Below are positions 1 to 8,847 of a DNA stretch of 64,000 nt, piece by piece. A program made the position numbers and the translations under genes. The stretch covers positions 56,381-120,380 of the forward strand of contig JBMYVY010000006.1 of assembly GCA_049606855.1 (NCBI GenBank), given 5' to 3'. The notes under the pieces were generated by a model. That model was not told where the DNA came from, did no database searches, and saw only the letters and a program-made list of their open reading frames with translations. Numbering within the stretch: position 1 is the stretch's first letter; each line of letters opens with the position of its first letter. This DNA comes from JBELHR01 sp049606855 (GTDB lineage Bacteria; Bacteroidota; Bacteroidia; Flavobacteriales; Flavobacteriaceae).

Positions 1-2343
1 ATTCAAGAAATGATTGGTACGAAAGAATTTCCTGAATTGCTTGCAAAAACTCCATCTGTTTACGCAACTAAGCAAGGGGGTGGATTTGGTGATTCTAGAA
101 TTAATGTACGTGGATTCGATCAATCAAACACTGCTGTAATGATTAATGGTATGCCCGTTAATGACATGGAAAATGGTTGGGTTTATTGGTCAAACTGGGC
201 TGGTTTAACTGATATCACTTCAGCAATGCAGGTTCAAAGAGGACTTGGTGCCTCAAAATTAGCTATTGCTTCTGTTGGTGGTACAATTAACGTGGTAACG
301 AATTCTTCGGAAAAAGCTGAAGGAGGTTCAGTTGCAGCAACTTTAGGGAATGATCAGTACATGAAATATGTTGCATCTTATAACACTGGACTTATGGAAA
401 GTGGATTCTCTGCTTCAGTACTTATGAGTTACTTCCAAGGAGATGGTTATGTTGATGGGACAAAAGGTCAAGGATCTAACTACTTCATTGGATTAGGTCA
501 GAGAACTAAAAACGAAAAACACAATTTCCAGTTTATCTTTACAGGAGCACCACAGTGGCACCACCAAAGATCATATGCTCCAAGTATTAATGACTATATT
601 CGTTACAATCCTGAAAACAATGGAGAGCCAGACATCCGTTACAACTCTGATTGGGGATATTTAAATGGAGAAGAATATGCTTTTAGAAGAAACTTCTATC
701 ACAAGCCGGTTATGTCTTTGAACTGGGAATATCAAATCTCTGACATGTCTCGTTTATCTACTGTGATTTACGGATCCTGGGGACGTGGTGGTGGAACCGG
801 GGAAATCGGTCGAATCAACGGAAAACGTCAATACCAATTGAAAGATGCAAATGGATTAATCCCTGTGGATGATATCTTTGCGTGGAACTCTGGACAATCA
901 GTCCCTTCATTAGGTGCAGACCGAACTCAATTTAACGGTGCTTTTTATAATACTGGAAACAATGGTCAACCAGGATCACAAGGTGGTGGTGGTAGAAACG
1001 GGTCAGATAACGGTATCTCAAGAAGAGCTTCGATGAATTCTCACAACTGGTATGGAACAATTATTAACTTCAATAAAGAAGTTGGTGAGTATTGGAATTA
1101 CGATGTTGGACTTGATTTAAGAACTTACCGTGGGATTCATTACCGTGTTGTAAATGATGTTTTAGGTGCTGATGGATATATTGACTATGACAACGTTAAT
1201 GAACCTGCTTCAGGAAATTTAATTACTTCAAGTGAGTATGTGGATGCAACAGCTTCTTGGAATCCATTCCAAAACATTAAAGATCAAGAAAAAATTGACT
1301 ATTACAATGATGGAATTGTAAACTGGCAAGGTTTCTTCGGGCAATTAGAATATTCTAAAGACAAGATTTCTTGGTTCATGCAAGGATCTGTTTCTAATCA
1401 AGGTTTCCAGAGAATCGATTATTTCAACGAAACTCCAGATAACCAGAAGACGGATATGAAAAATATGCTTGGTGGAAACGTTAAGACAGGTCTTAACTTT
1501 AGAATTAACGAAAATCACAATGTTTTTGCTAATACTGGTTATTATTCAAAGCAGCCATTGTTTGACGCCGTATATATTAACTATGGAAACACATTGAATC
1601 CATTACTAACTAATGAGCAAATCTTCGGATTGGAATTAGGATATGGATACCGTTCGGAAGCTTTCACAGCAAACTTGAACTTATACAGAACTTCTTGGTC
1701 TGATCGATTCGAATCAACAGGATGGTCTGATGATGCAGGAAATAACGGTACGGCGAATTACCAAGGAATTACAGAGATTCACCAAGGTATTGAAATCGAC
1801 TTCCTTTACAAGCCGACATCGAGATTTAGCTTCAACGGTATGATGTCTATTGGAGACTGGTACTATGATAGCGATGTTACTGCTACCGTATTTGATAATG
1901 ATCAAAATATTATTGCTGAAGGAGAGACCTTATATCTTGAAGGTGTAAAAGTTGGAGATGCAGCACAATTCACTACTTATTTAGGTGCTAGTTATAAGTT
2001 TTTTGACAAGTTAAATGTAGGTGCAAATTGGGGTTACTATGCAAATCTTTATGCAGATTTCGGTCCTCAAGATTTTGACACTCCAGATGCTCAGGTAATC
2101 GAATTACCAGCTTATAACTTATTTGATTTAAGAGCTTCTTATAACTTTGACTTAGGAAAAGGACAAAGCATAAGAGTTTCAGGTACTGTAAACAACGTAT
2201 TTGATACTGTTTACATGTCTGAAGCAGACACAAACTATGCTGTAAGAGATGGTGATGATACTTTTATGGGTATTTCAACTGGAAACAGAGTATTCTTTGG
2301 ATGGGGACGTTCATGGAACACTTCAATCAAGTATAGCTTCTAA
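1..2343 (+). CDS. TonB-dependent outer-membrane receptor (5'-truncated by window edge)
   Basis: This is an outer-membrane beta-barrel receptor that imports a large or scarce nutrient (substrate unknown), powered by TonB. The reading frame is open from base 1, three codons before the first ATG at 10, so the start and signal peptide lie upstream of the window. Residues just inside the window match a plug domain (VRGFDQSNTAVMINGMPVND, then a GGTINVVTN segment). The rest alternates short aromatic-rich strands and ends in the aromatic-terminated strand SWNTSIKYSF expected of a barrel closing at the C-terminus. Gly/Asn/Tyr-rich loops fit extracellular loops. No SusD-like partner lies downstream, where a terminator follows at once. 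The family is certain; the ligand cannot be told. Confidence 0.93.
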   Translation: MQEMIGTKEFPELLAKTPSVYATKQGGGFGDSRINVRGFDQSNTAVMINGMPVNDMENGWVYWSNWAGLTDITSAMQVQRGLGASKLAIASVGGTINVVTNSSEKAEGGSVAATLGNDQYMKYVASYNTGLMESGFSASVLMSYFQGDGYVDGTKGQGSNYFIGLGQRTKNEKHNFQFIFTGAPQWHHQRSYAPSINDYIRYNPENNGEPDIRYNSDWGYLNGEEYAFRRNFYHKPVMSLNWEYQISDMSRLSTVIYGSWGRGGGTGEIGRINGKRQYQLKDANGLIPVDDIFAWNSGQSVPSLGADRTQFNGAFYNTGNNGQPGSQGGGGRNGSDNGISRRASMNSHNWYGTIINFNKEVGEYWNYDVGLDLRTYRGIHYRVVNDVLGADGYIDYDNVNEPASGNLITSSEYVDATASWNPFQNIKDQEKIDYYNDGIVNWQGFFGQLEYSKDKISWFMQGSVSNQGFQRIDYFNETPDNQKTDMKNMLGGNVKTGLNFRINENHNVFANTGYYSKQPLFDAVYINYGNTLNPLLTNEQIFGLELGYGYRSEAFTANLNLYRTSWSDRFESTGWSDDAGNNGTANYQGITEIHQGIEIDFLYKPTSRFSFNGMMSIGDWYYDSDVTATVFDNDQNIIAEGETLYLEGVKVGDAAQFTTYLGASYKFFDKLNVGANWGYYANLYADFGPQDFDTPDAQVIELPAYNLFDLRASYNFDLGKGQSIRVSGTVNNVFDTVYMSEADTNYAVRDGDDTFMGISTGNRVFFGWGRSWNTSIKYSF

Positions 2344-2367
2344 TCAAAAGCATTTGAGAATATATTA

Positions 2368-2393
2368 AACCTCCCTTCGGGGAGGTTTTTTTA
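2368..2393 (+). terminator. Rho-independent terminator after the TonB receptor
   Basis: An 8-bp perfect stem AACCTCCC / GGGAGGTT closes a stable TTCG tetraloop and runs into a T tract. It lies about 25 bases after the receptor stop codon and separates it from the next transcription unit. Confidence 0.93.
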
Positions 2394-2408
2394 TACCTTT
2401 ATTTTCAG

Positions 2409-2416
2409 TAGATTTG
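2409..2416 (+). promoter_or_regulatory. Candidate Bacteroidota -7 box (TAGATTTG)
   Basis: TAGATTTG matches TAnnTTTG and sits between the terminator at 2368 and the ATG at 2438, which would leave a leader of about 15 bases. No clear TTG -33 element is seen at the usual spacing. The position argues for the ATG at 2438 and against the TTG at 2414 as the start of the next gene. Confidence 0.5.
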
Positions 2417-2437
2417 CTCAGACTAAAACTAACTATT

Positions 2438-2851
2438 ATGATGACAATGATTCATTCGATTATGGCCTACCTAGTTGTAATCACTTTGGGGCTTGCGGTA
2501 ATCAACGCTTTTATTAAATGGCAAAAAGGAAATGCCTTCAAAAAATCCGATCGAACGCTAAGCTTGATTGCATTGATTTTTTCACATATTCAATTGTTGA
2601 TTGGATTAGCAGTATGGGCTCATAATGGATATTTTAAAGTTATGGGCGAGGCAATGAAAGAACCGGCGCTTCGCAAATTAGCGGTTGAACACCCCGTTAC
2701 AATGATATTGGCCATAGTGTTCATTACCATTGGATGGTCGAAACATAAAAAACAAACCGAGGATAGTGGAAAATTTAAGTCAATTGCCCTTTTTTATGGA
2801 ATTGGTTTAATTTTAATTCTCGCAATGATTCCATGGAATCAATGGATATAA
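2438..2851 (+). CDS. Small four-helix membrane protein, cytochrome-b-like
   Basis: A 137-residue integral membrane protein of unproven function. Four hydrophobic segments are visible at about residues 5-25, 44-62, 84-102 and 116-134, separated by short charged loops. Histidines occur near helix ends (including the HSIM and SHIQLL contexts), so a haem-binding cytochrome b-like role is possible but unproven. The frame extends upstream to a TTG at 2414, but that codon lies inside the likely promoter, so ATG 2438 (or 2441) is preferred. It is the first gene of a close-set run with plsC (3-base gap) and the desaturase, which hints at a membrane-linked redox or lipid role. Confidence 0.6.
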   Translation: MMTMIHSIMAYLVVITLGLAVINAFIKWQKGNAFKKSDRTLSLIALIFSHIQLLIGLAVWAHNGYFKVMGEAMKEPALRKLAVEHPVTMILAIVFITIGWSKHKKQTEDSGKFKSIALFYGIGLILILAMIPWNQWI

Positions 2852-2854
2852 ATT

Positions 2855-3607
2855 ATGAGTAAAAAAATGTCCTTTGGGAAAAAATTAATTGCAGTGCCCT
2901 TAACGGTACTGCATTATTTATTTTACGGCATCTGTTTAATCGTTTTTTGGCCGGTTCAATGGATTGCACTTAGAGTTTTTGGTTATAAAGCACATAAAAA
3001 GTCAGTAGACCTTTTGAACTATTGTTTAAATGCCACTTTATACCTTTTAGCTTCAAGAGTAAGAATTATAAACAAACAAAGCTTACCTTTAGATCGACCG
3101 ATTATCATAGTGAGCAACCACCAGAGTCATTACGACATCACTCCATTGGGTAGAGCATTTAGAAAACATCACCCAAAATACGTTGCAAAAAAAGAACTGG
3201 GTCAAGGAATTCCAAGTGTATCTTTCAATTTGAAGTATGGAGGAAGCGCATTAATTAATCGTAAGGATGCAAAGCAATCTCTAACTGCAATTAGAGATTT
3301 CGCTAAATATTTAGAAAAGAATAATTACGCTGGAATAATCTTTCCAGAAGGAACACGCAGTAAAACAGGAAAACCTAAACGTTTTTCAGAGAATGGCTTA
3401 AAGATGCTTTTAAAATATGCACCATCCGCAGTTGTGGTGCCCGTAACGATAAATAATTCCTGGAAATTAGTTCAGTATGGACAATTTCCGTTGGATATCG
3501 GTATAGATTTAAGCCTTGAAGTACATCCTGTAATTGATCCAAAAGGGATGAAGTTTGAAGATGTTTTTCAGGAAGTACAAAAACAAATAACAACAACAAT
3601 TAAATAA
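2855..3607 (+). CDS. plsC: 1-acyl-sn-glycerol-3-phosphate acyltransferase (PlsC family)
   Basis: It transfers an acyl chain to lysophosphatidic acid to give phosphatidic acid, the second step of phospholipid synthesis, at the inner membrane. The catalytic HX4D motif is clear (NHQSHYD, residues 88-94, His89 and Asp94), as is the substrate-binding FPEGTRS block at 163-169. A hydrophobic N-terminal segment (about 11-41) would anchor it to the membrane. Its 250 residues are normal for the family. It starts 3 bases after the preceding membrane protein and ends 5 bases before the acyl-ACP desaturase, so the three probably form one lipid operon. An acyltransferase for another lipid (such as an ornithine lipid) cannot be excluded. 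Confidence 0.88.
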   Translation: MSKKMSFGKKLIAVPLTVLHYLFYGICLIVFWPVQWIALRVFGYKAHKKSVDLLNYCLNATLYLLASRVRIINKQSLPLDRPIIIVSNHQSHYDITPLGRAFRKHHPKYVAKKELGQGIPSVSFNLKYGGSALINRKDAKQSLTAIRDFAKYLEKNNYAGIIFPEGTRSKTGKPKRFSENGLKMLLKYAPSAVVVPVTINNSWKLVQYGQFPLDIGIDLSLEVHPVIDPKGMKFEDVFQEVQKQITTTIK

Positions 3608-3612
3608 AGTAT

Positions 3613-4596
3613 ATGCTTAGTAACTTGAGAAAAGAGGTCATGAATACACTCAGCAGTAAAATTGAACATTTTACAGATGAGTATTTGATCAAGCCAGAAA
3701 AGATTTGGCAGCCGACCGATTTTCTACCGGACACACAAAGCGATAATTTCATCGATGAAGTAGAAGAAATTAGAGAGCTTTCAAAAGATCTTTCAGATGA
3801 TTTTTGGGTGGTGCTTGTAGGAGATATGATTACAGAAGAAGCTCTTCCAACCTATGAATCATGGTTAATGGAAATCGATGGAATACATCAGAATCCAGAT
3901 AATCCATGGGCAAAATGGATTAGACAATGGACTGCTGAAGAAAATAGACACGGAGATGTTTTAAATAAATATATCTATCTGTCAGGTCGAGTAAATATGA
4001 GAGAAGTAGAAGTAACTACTCAACATCTTATTGCGGATGGTTTTGATATAGGAACTGCTCACGATCCATATAAAAATTTCGTTTATACCAGTTTTCAGGA
4101 ATTAGCAACCTATGTTTCTCATAACAATGTAGCTAAAATTGCACGAAAGGGAGGAATGAAGGCTTTGGCCAAAATGTCTAAAATTATTGCCGGAGACGAG
4201 ATGAGACATCACAACGCATATTGTAGTTTTGTGAAACATATTTTTGAGATTGATCCTTCAGAAATGATGATTGCCTTTGCTCATATGATGCGCCATAAGA
4301 TTGTCATGCCAGCCATGCACTTAAGGGAATCGTTTGGAAGCAAAGGGAGCCTTTTTGACGACTTCTCAACCGTAGCTCAGCGTATTGGTGTATATACAGG
4401 ACACGACTATATCAACATCCTCAAAAAGCTCAATACAACTTGGGAAATTGATCAAGTTAGAGGACTGAACGAGGAGGCAGAAAAAGCTCGTGATTTCCTG
4501 CTAAAATTACCGGAACGTATGGAAAGAATAACAAGTCGAATTGTTATTCCAGAAACAGACTTCAAATTTAAGTGGATGAATCCACTTACTACATAA
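3613..4596 (+). CDS. Acyl-ACP desaturase (ferritin-like di-iron family)
   Basis: It introduces a double bond into acyl chains carried on acyl carrier protein, using O2 and a di-iron centre; this is the soluble plant-plastid type (FA_desaturase_2). Iron ligands are visible in the order expected: Glu75/76, EENRHGD (109-115), Glu163 in SFQELATY, and DEMRHH (195-200). The length of 327 fits. The start at 3613 is the first ATG; ATG 3640, behind an AGAGG-like stretch, is an alternative that removes nine residues without touching the fold. It lies 5 bases after plsC, which suggests control of membrane unsaturation. Its 3' end overlaps the opposing nitrilase gene by 8 bases. Confidence 0.9.
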   Translation: MLSNLRKEVMNTLSSKIEHFTDEYLIKPEKIWQPTDFLPDTQSDNFIDEVEEIRELSKDLSDDFWVVLVGDMITEEALPTYESWLMEIDGIHQNPDNPWAKWIRQWTAEENRHGDVLNKYIYLSGRVNMREVEVTTQHLIADGFDIGTAHDPYKNFVYTSFQELATYVSHNNVAKIARKGGMKALAKMSKIIAGDEMRHHNAYCSFVKHIFEIDPSEMMIAFAHMMRHKIVMPAMHLRESFGSKGSLFDDFSTVAQRIGVYTGHDYINILKKLNTTWEIDQVRGLNEEAEKARDFLLKLPERMERITSRIVIPETDFKFKWMNPLTT

Positions 4597-5353
4597 TAAT
4601 ATCGAAATCGTCTTGGTCTTTTAAAAATCCAAGGCGATTTCTTTTTTTGTTGAGTTTTTCCAAATCCAGTTCCACCGTTCTAAAAAGACCATCGTTCTTT
4701 AGGTCTACTAATTTTTTACCAAGGGGGGTATAGACGCGCGAATGTCCTGGGTAATGATAATTATTTCCATCCTCTCCTATTCGATTAACCCCGATCACAA
4801 AACTCATATTTTCTATTGCCCTTGCTTTGAGTAATGCATTCCATGCACTAATTCTTTTACTTGGCCAGTTTGCCACATAAATTACCAAATCATAATCGTT
4901 TTTTACACGTGAAAAAACGGGGAATCTCAAATCGTAACAAACTTGCAAAAGAATTCGGAAGCTCTTAAATTCCACTATGACGCGTCGATTTCCTGGGGTA
5001 TAAGATTCATTTTCACCAGCCAAACTAAACAAATGCCTTTTGTCGTAGTATTTCATCGCACGATCCGGTTGAATGAAGACCATTCTATTATAGAAGTGTT
5101 CATGTTCATTAACCATTACACTTCCACATATCGCCATTTCATATTTCTGACTTAAGGTTTGTAATGCCACCAAATAAGGATCAAAGGGCCAATTGAGAGA
5201 GAGCTCAGAAGGATTCATGGAGAAACCAGTTAGGAACATCTCAGGCAACACCAGTAAATCAGCTTTAATATGCTGCATTTGACTTTCTATATAGCTCAAA
5301 TTGGCGATGGGGTCTTCCCATTTAATATCAAACTGTAATAAGCCTACTTTCAT
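4589..5353 (-). CDS. Nitrilase-superfamily amidase (omega-amidase, YafV/Nit2-like)
   Basis: A carbon-nitrogen hydrolase that probably hydrolyses omega-amides such as 2-oxoglutaramate or 2-oxosuccinamate, repairing transamination by-products. The Glu-Lys-Cys triad is visible: Glu38 in LPEMF, Lys104 in YDKRHLF and Cys138 in LQVCYDLRFP. The 254 residues form a single compact domain typical of the YafV branch, without a biotinidase or synthetase fusion. The 3' end runs 8 bases into the opposing desaturase gene. Substrate assignment is by similarity to the omega-amidase branch; other small amides are possible. Confidence 0.85.
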   Translation of the reverse strand: MKVGLLQFDIKWEDPIANLSYIESQMQHIKADLLVLPEMFLTGFSMNPSELSLNWPFDPYLVALQTLSQKYEMAICGSVMVNEHEHFYNRMVFIQPDRAMKYYDKRHLFSLAGENESYTPGNRRVIVEFKSFRILLQVCYDLRFPVFSRVKNDYDLVIYVANWPSKRISAWNALLKARAIENMSFVIGVNRIGEDGNNYHYPGHSRVYTPLGKKLVDLKNDGLFRTVELDLEKLNKKRNRLGFLKDQDDFDIIM

Positions 5354-5354
5354 C

Positions 5355-5384
5355 TATAAAAAAAGCCCCTTTAAATGGGGCTTT
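5355..5384 (-). terminator. Terminator after the carbonic anhydrase gene
   Basis: Stem AAAGCCCC (5362-5369) and GGGGCTTT (5377-5384) with a 7-base loop. An A tract lies on its left, which reads as a T tract on the minus strand, so it terminates the minus-strand gene ending at 5392. The nitrilase gene begins only a few bases on, so its promoter must lie in or near this element. Confidence 0.85.
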
Positions 5385-5391
5385 GATAAAT

Positions 5392-6021
5392 TTACATATA
5401 AATAATTTCTCCGCTAGAAGTCTTATAAACTGCTCCAACGATTTTAATTTCTCCATTTTTCTCCATTTCGCCCAAAATTGGACTTGTTCTCCTTAACTCA
5501 TCAATGGTCATCTCTACATTCTTATCGATTACCTGATTTACAAAATCTGTACTGGCTGAACTGCGCTCTCCATCATAGCTTACCGCATCAACCGCTGGCG
5601 TGATTTTTGCCAACATCTGGGTAATATTCCCCAATTCTACATGGTCACATGCTGCTTTTACAGCACCACAACCTTCATGTCCCAAAACGACTATTAATTT
5701 AGAACCAGCCACTTTACAAGCGTATTCTAAACTCCCTACGATATCAGGATTTACAAAATTACCTGCAACTCTTGCGACAAAAATATCTCCAATATATTGA
5801 TCCATAACGGTTTCAACAGGTACTCGTGAATCGATACAAGATACGACCGCAGCTTGAGGCCATTGTCCTCCAGAAGTTTGACTAATTAGAGCCTTTTGAT
5901 CTGCTCCATTTGGAGTCCCAGCAAGGAAACGCTCGTTTCCAGCCTTTAAACTTGCTAATACCGTATCTGGGGTCATTCCTCCCTGAGTCGTTGCGTTTAT
6001 CGCTTCAATTCTTTTAGACAT
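5392..6021 (-). CDS. Beta-class carbonic anhydrase
   Basis: Catalyses interconversion of CO2 and bicarbonate, supplying bicarbonate for carboxylases and pH balance in the cytoplasm. Zinc ligands and the catalytic dyad are visible: Cys62-Ile-Asp64-Ser-Arg66 in CIDSRVP, then His115 and Cys118 in GHEGCGAV. The length of 209 fits the bacterial beta class. No signal peptide is seen, so it should be cytoplasmic. The gene lies alone between two terminators (5355 and 6062), so it is probably transcribed by itself from the short gap at 6022-6061. Confidence 0.95.
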   Translation of the reverse strand: MSKRIEAINATTQGGMTPDTVLASLKAGNERFLAGTPNGADQKALISQTSGGQWPQAAVVSCIDSRVPVETVMDQYIGDIFVARVAGNFVNPDIVGSLEYACKVAGSKLIVVLGHEGCGAVKAACDHVELGNITQMLAKITPAVDAVSYDGERSSASTDFVNQVIDKNVEMTIDELRRTSPILGEMEKNGEIKIVGAVYKTSSGEIIYM

Positions 6022-6061
6022 ATTGTTTGATTATAAATTAGAAACACAATATAATGAAAAT

Positions 6062-6089
6062 AAAAAAGCCCGCAAATTCTTGCGGGCTT
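6062..6089 (-). terminator. Terminator of the sdhCAB operon
   Basis: A perfect 10-bp stem AAGCCCGCAA (6066-6075) / TTGCGGGCTT (6080-6089) with a 4-base ATTC loop. The A tract at 6062-6067 becomes the T tract on the minus strand. It lies immediately after the sdhB stop codon. Confidence 0.93.
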
Positions 6090-6094
6090 AGTTC

Positions 6095-6829
6095 TTAGGC
6101 TTTCATGAACTCCCAGTTCATTCGAGCGATATTGTCGAGTGAAATTCCCTTGGGACATTCCACCTCGCAGGCTCCGGTATTGGTACAATTTCCAAAACCT
6201 TCTAAATCCATTTGTTTTACCATATTACTCACACGATCAGCAGCCTCTATTTGTCCCTGAGGTAATAGTGCGTATTGAGATACTTTTGCTCCAACAAATA
6301 ACATGGCTGATGAATTTTTACAAGTCGCAACACAAGCTCCACATCCAATACAAGTTGCAGCATCCATCGCTTCATCAGCAGCATGCTTAGAAATTGGAAT
6401 ATTGTTCGCGTCTTGAGTGTTTCCAGAAGTATTCACAGAGATAAAACCTCCTGATTGTTGAATGCGCTCAAAAGCGGTACGATCTACAACTAAATCCTTA
6501 ATCACAGGAAAAGCTTTTGCACGGAAAGGTTCAATATAAATGGTATCGCCATCCTTGAACTGTCTCATATGCAATTGACAAGTCGTCACTCCTTTATCTG
6601 GACCGTGAGCTTCACCATTAATAAACATCGAACACATTCCACAAATTCCTTCGCGACAATCGTGATCAAAAGCCACGGGTTCTTCATTTTTAGCTACAAG
6701 AGATTCATTTAGAACATCCATCATTTCTAAGAAAGACATGTGCTCTGAAATATCCGTCACCTTATATTCTACAATCTGACCTTTATCTTTAGGACCTTTT
6801 TGTCTCCAAATTTTTAACGTTAAATTCAT
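6095..6829 (-). CDS. sdhB: Succinate dehydrogenase / fumarate reductase iron-sulfur subunit
   Basis: Carries electrons from the flavoprotein to the membrane anchor of complex II. Three Fe-S clusters can be mapped: the plant-type [2Fe-2S] set Cys58, Cys63, Cys66 and Cys84; the [4Fe-4S] set around Cys160, 163, 166 and 170 (CIGCGACVATC); and the last set around Cys215, 221 and 225 (CTNTGACEVECPKG). The 244 residues fit. It is the last gene of sdhCAB, 8 bases after sdhA, and is followed by a strong terminator. The SUF cluster system encoded at 21185-27722 would supply its clusters. Direction in vivo (oxidation or fumarate reduction) is not decided by sequence. Confidence 0.96.
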   Translation of the reverse strand: MNLTLKIWRQKGPKDKGQIVEYKVTDISEHMSFLEMMDVLNESLVAKNEEPVAFDHDCREGICGMCSMFINGEAHGPDKGVTTCQLHMRQFKDGDTIYIEPFRAKAFPVIKDLVVDRTAFERIQQSGGFISVNTSGNTQDANNIPISKHAADEAMDAATCIGCGACVATCKNSSAMLFVGAKVSQYALLPQGQIEAADRVSNMVKQMDLEGFGNCTNTGACEVECPKGISLDNIARMNWEFMKA

Positions 6830-6837
6830 AATCTTTC

Positions 6838-8841
6838 TTATTTGTATGAACGTGTTTTTAGTTCAATATCGTTAAACTCTAATTGCTCTTTGTGCAAAAT
6901 TGCTTCGGATGGTTTCCCTGTATATTCCCAGGCAGAAACATAGGCGTAATTTTTGTCATCACGTTTTGCTTCTCCATCTTCAGTAACATATTCTTCACGG
7001 AAATGACCTCCACATGATTCGTTTCTCTCTAAAGCGTCCTTAGCAAACAACTCCCCTAATTCTAGGAAATCAGCCACACGACCTGCTTTTTCAAGCTCTG
7101 CATTCATTTCGAATATTCCCCCTGGAACCTTAACGTTTTTCCAGAAATCTTCACGTAGGGCATGTATCTCATCAATCGCTTGTTGCAGGCCTTCGGCGTT
7201 TCTTGCCATACCAGCCTTTTCCCACATAATTTTACCGAGTTTTTTGTGATAATAGTCAACAGAATGAGTTCCTTCATTATTAACGAAGAACTCCAATTGT
7301 TCTACCACACTTTTTTCAGCTTCATCAAACTCTGGACTGTCTGTAGCGATAGGACCCGTACGAATTTCATCTGCTAAATAATCACCAATGGTATACGGCA
7401 ATACAAAATAACCATCGGCCAAACCTTGCATTAGTGCTGACGCTCCAAGACGGTTGGCTCCATGGTCAGAGAAGTTTGCTTCTCCAATACAATACAAACC
7501 TTCTACGGTAGTCATCAAATTGTAATCTACCCAAACACCACCCATCGTGTAGTGGGTTGCAGGATAAATCATCATTGGAGTTTCGTATGGATTGTCATCA
7601 ACAATCTTCTCATACATTTGGAATAAGTTTCCGTATTTAGCTTCTACAACTGCTTTACCCAATTCTTGGATTTTTGCATCTGTTGCATTTTCAATACCTT
7701 TTATCTTTGCTTGCTCCTTACCGTAACGCACTATTGCTGAGGCAAAATCTAAGTAAACTGCTTCACCCGTTGCATTGACCCCATAACCAGCATCACATCT
7801 TTCTTTTGCAGCTCTTGAAGCCACATCACGCGGAACCAGGTTACCAAATGCTGGATACCTTCGTTCTAAGTAATAATCGCGATCTTCTTCAGCCAACTCT
7901 GTCGGTTTGAGTTTCCCTTCACGAATTGCTACAGCATCTTCTAATTTAGCCGGAACCCAAATTCTACCATCATTACGTAAAGATTCAGACATCAATGTCA
8001 ATTTCGATTGATAATCTCCTGATCTAGGAATACAAGTCGGATGAATTTGTGTAAAACAAGGATTTGCGAAATACGCTCCCTTTTTATGAATTTTCCATGC
8101 TGCTGTCGCATTAGACCCCATGGCATTTGTCGATAAGAAATAAACATTTCCATAACCACCAGTTGCAATAACTACTGCATGAGCTGAATGTCGTTCAATT
8201 TCACCTGTAATCAAGTTACGAGCGATAATTCCACGAGCTTTTCCATCAACTTTAACCACATCCAACATCTCATGTCTGTTGAACATTTCGATTTTACCTC
8301 TAGCAATCTGACGATTCATCGCTGAATAAGCTCCTAAAAGTAATTGTTGACCTGTTTGACCTTTGGCATAAAAAGTACGAGAAACTAGTACCCCTCCAAA
8401 AGAACGGTTATCCAGTAATCCTCCATAATCTCTAGCGAAAGGAACACCCTGAGCAACGCATTGATCGATAATATTTGATGATACCTCTGCTAAACGATAA
8501 ACATTTGACTCACGAGAACGATAATCGCCTCCTTTTACGGTATCATAGAAAAGTCTGTAATTAGAATCTCCATCACCTTGGTAATTCTTCGCTGCATTAA
8601 TTCCTCCTTGAGCTGCAATAGAGTGCGCACGTCTCGGAGAATCTTGGTATGCAAAAGCCTTAACGTTGTATCCCAATTCTGCCAAAGTAGCAGAAGCAGA
8701 ACCTCCAGCTAAACCAGTTCCAACCACAATAATATCAATATTACGTTTGTTCGCTGGGTTCACCAGGTTGATTTTATCTTTATAAGTTGTCCATTTATCT
8801 TTAATAGGACCCTTTGGTACTTTTGAATCTAAAACTGCCAT
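6838..8841 (-). CDS. sdhA: Succinate dehydrogenase / fumarate reductase flavoprotein subunit
   Basis: The catalytic subunit oxidises succinate to fumarate. A dinucleotide-binding glycine motif GTGLAGGSA lies at residues 41-49. The FAD-linking histidine is His73 in RRAHSIAAQGG, the covalent flavin site of complex II. Downstream blocks HYTMGGVWVDYN and GEANFSDHGANRLGA match the substrate- and FAD-binding regions. At 667 residues it is longer than E. coli SdhA, as expected for the type found with a single-chain cytochrome b anchor. It lies between sdhC (6-base gap) and sdhB (8-base gap). Confidence 0.96.
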   Translation of the reverse strand: MAVLDSKVPKGPIKDKWTTYKDKINLVNPANKRNIDIIVVGTGLAGGSASATLAELGYNVKAFAYQDSPRRAHSIAAQGGINAAKNYQGDGDSNYRLFYDTVKGGDYRSRESNVYRLAEVSSNIIDQCVAQGVPFARDYGGLLDNRSFGGVLVSRTFYAKGQTGQQLLLGAYSAMNRQIARGKIEMFNRHEMLDVVKVDGKARGIIARNLITGEIERHSAHAVVIATGGYGNVYFLSTNAMGSNATAAWKIHKKGAYFANPCFTQIHPTCIPRSGDYQSKLTLMSESLRNDGRIWVPAKLEDAVAIREGKLKPTELAEEDRDYYLERRYPAFGNLVPRDVASRAAKERCDAGYGVNATGEAVYLDFASAIVRYGKEQAKIKGIENATDAKIQELGKAVVEAKYGNLFQMYEKIVDDNPYETPMMIYPATHYTMGGVWVDYNLMTTVEGLYCIGEANFSDHGANRLGASALMQGLADGYFVLPYTIGDYLADEIRTGPIATDSPEFDEAEKSVVEQLEFFVNNEGTHSVDYYHKKLGKIMWEKAGMARNAEGLQQAIDEIHALREDFWKNVKVPGGIFEMNAELEKAGRVADFLELGELFAKDALERNESCGGHFREEYVTEDGEAKRDDKNYAYVSAWEYTGKPSEAILHKEQLEFNDIELKTRSYK

Positions 8842-8847
8842 AGCTAA

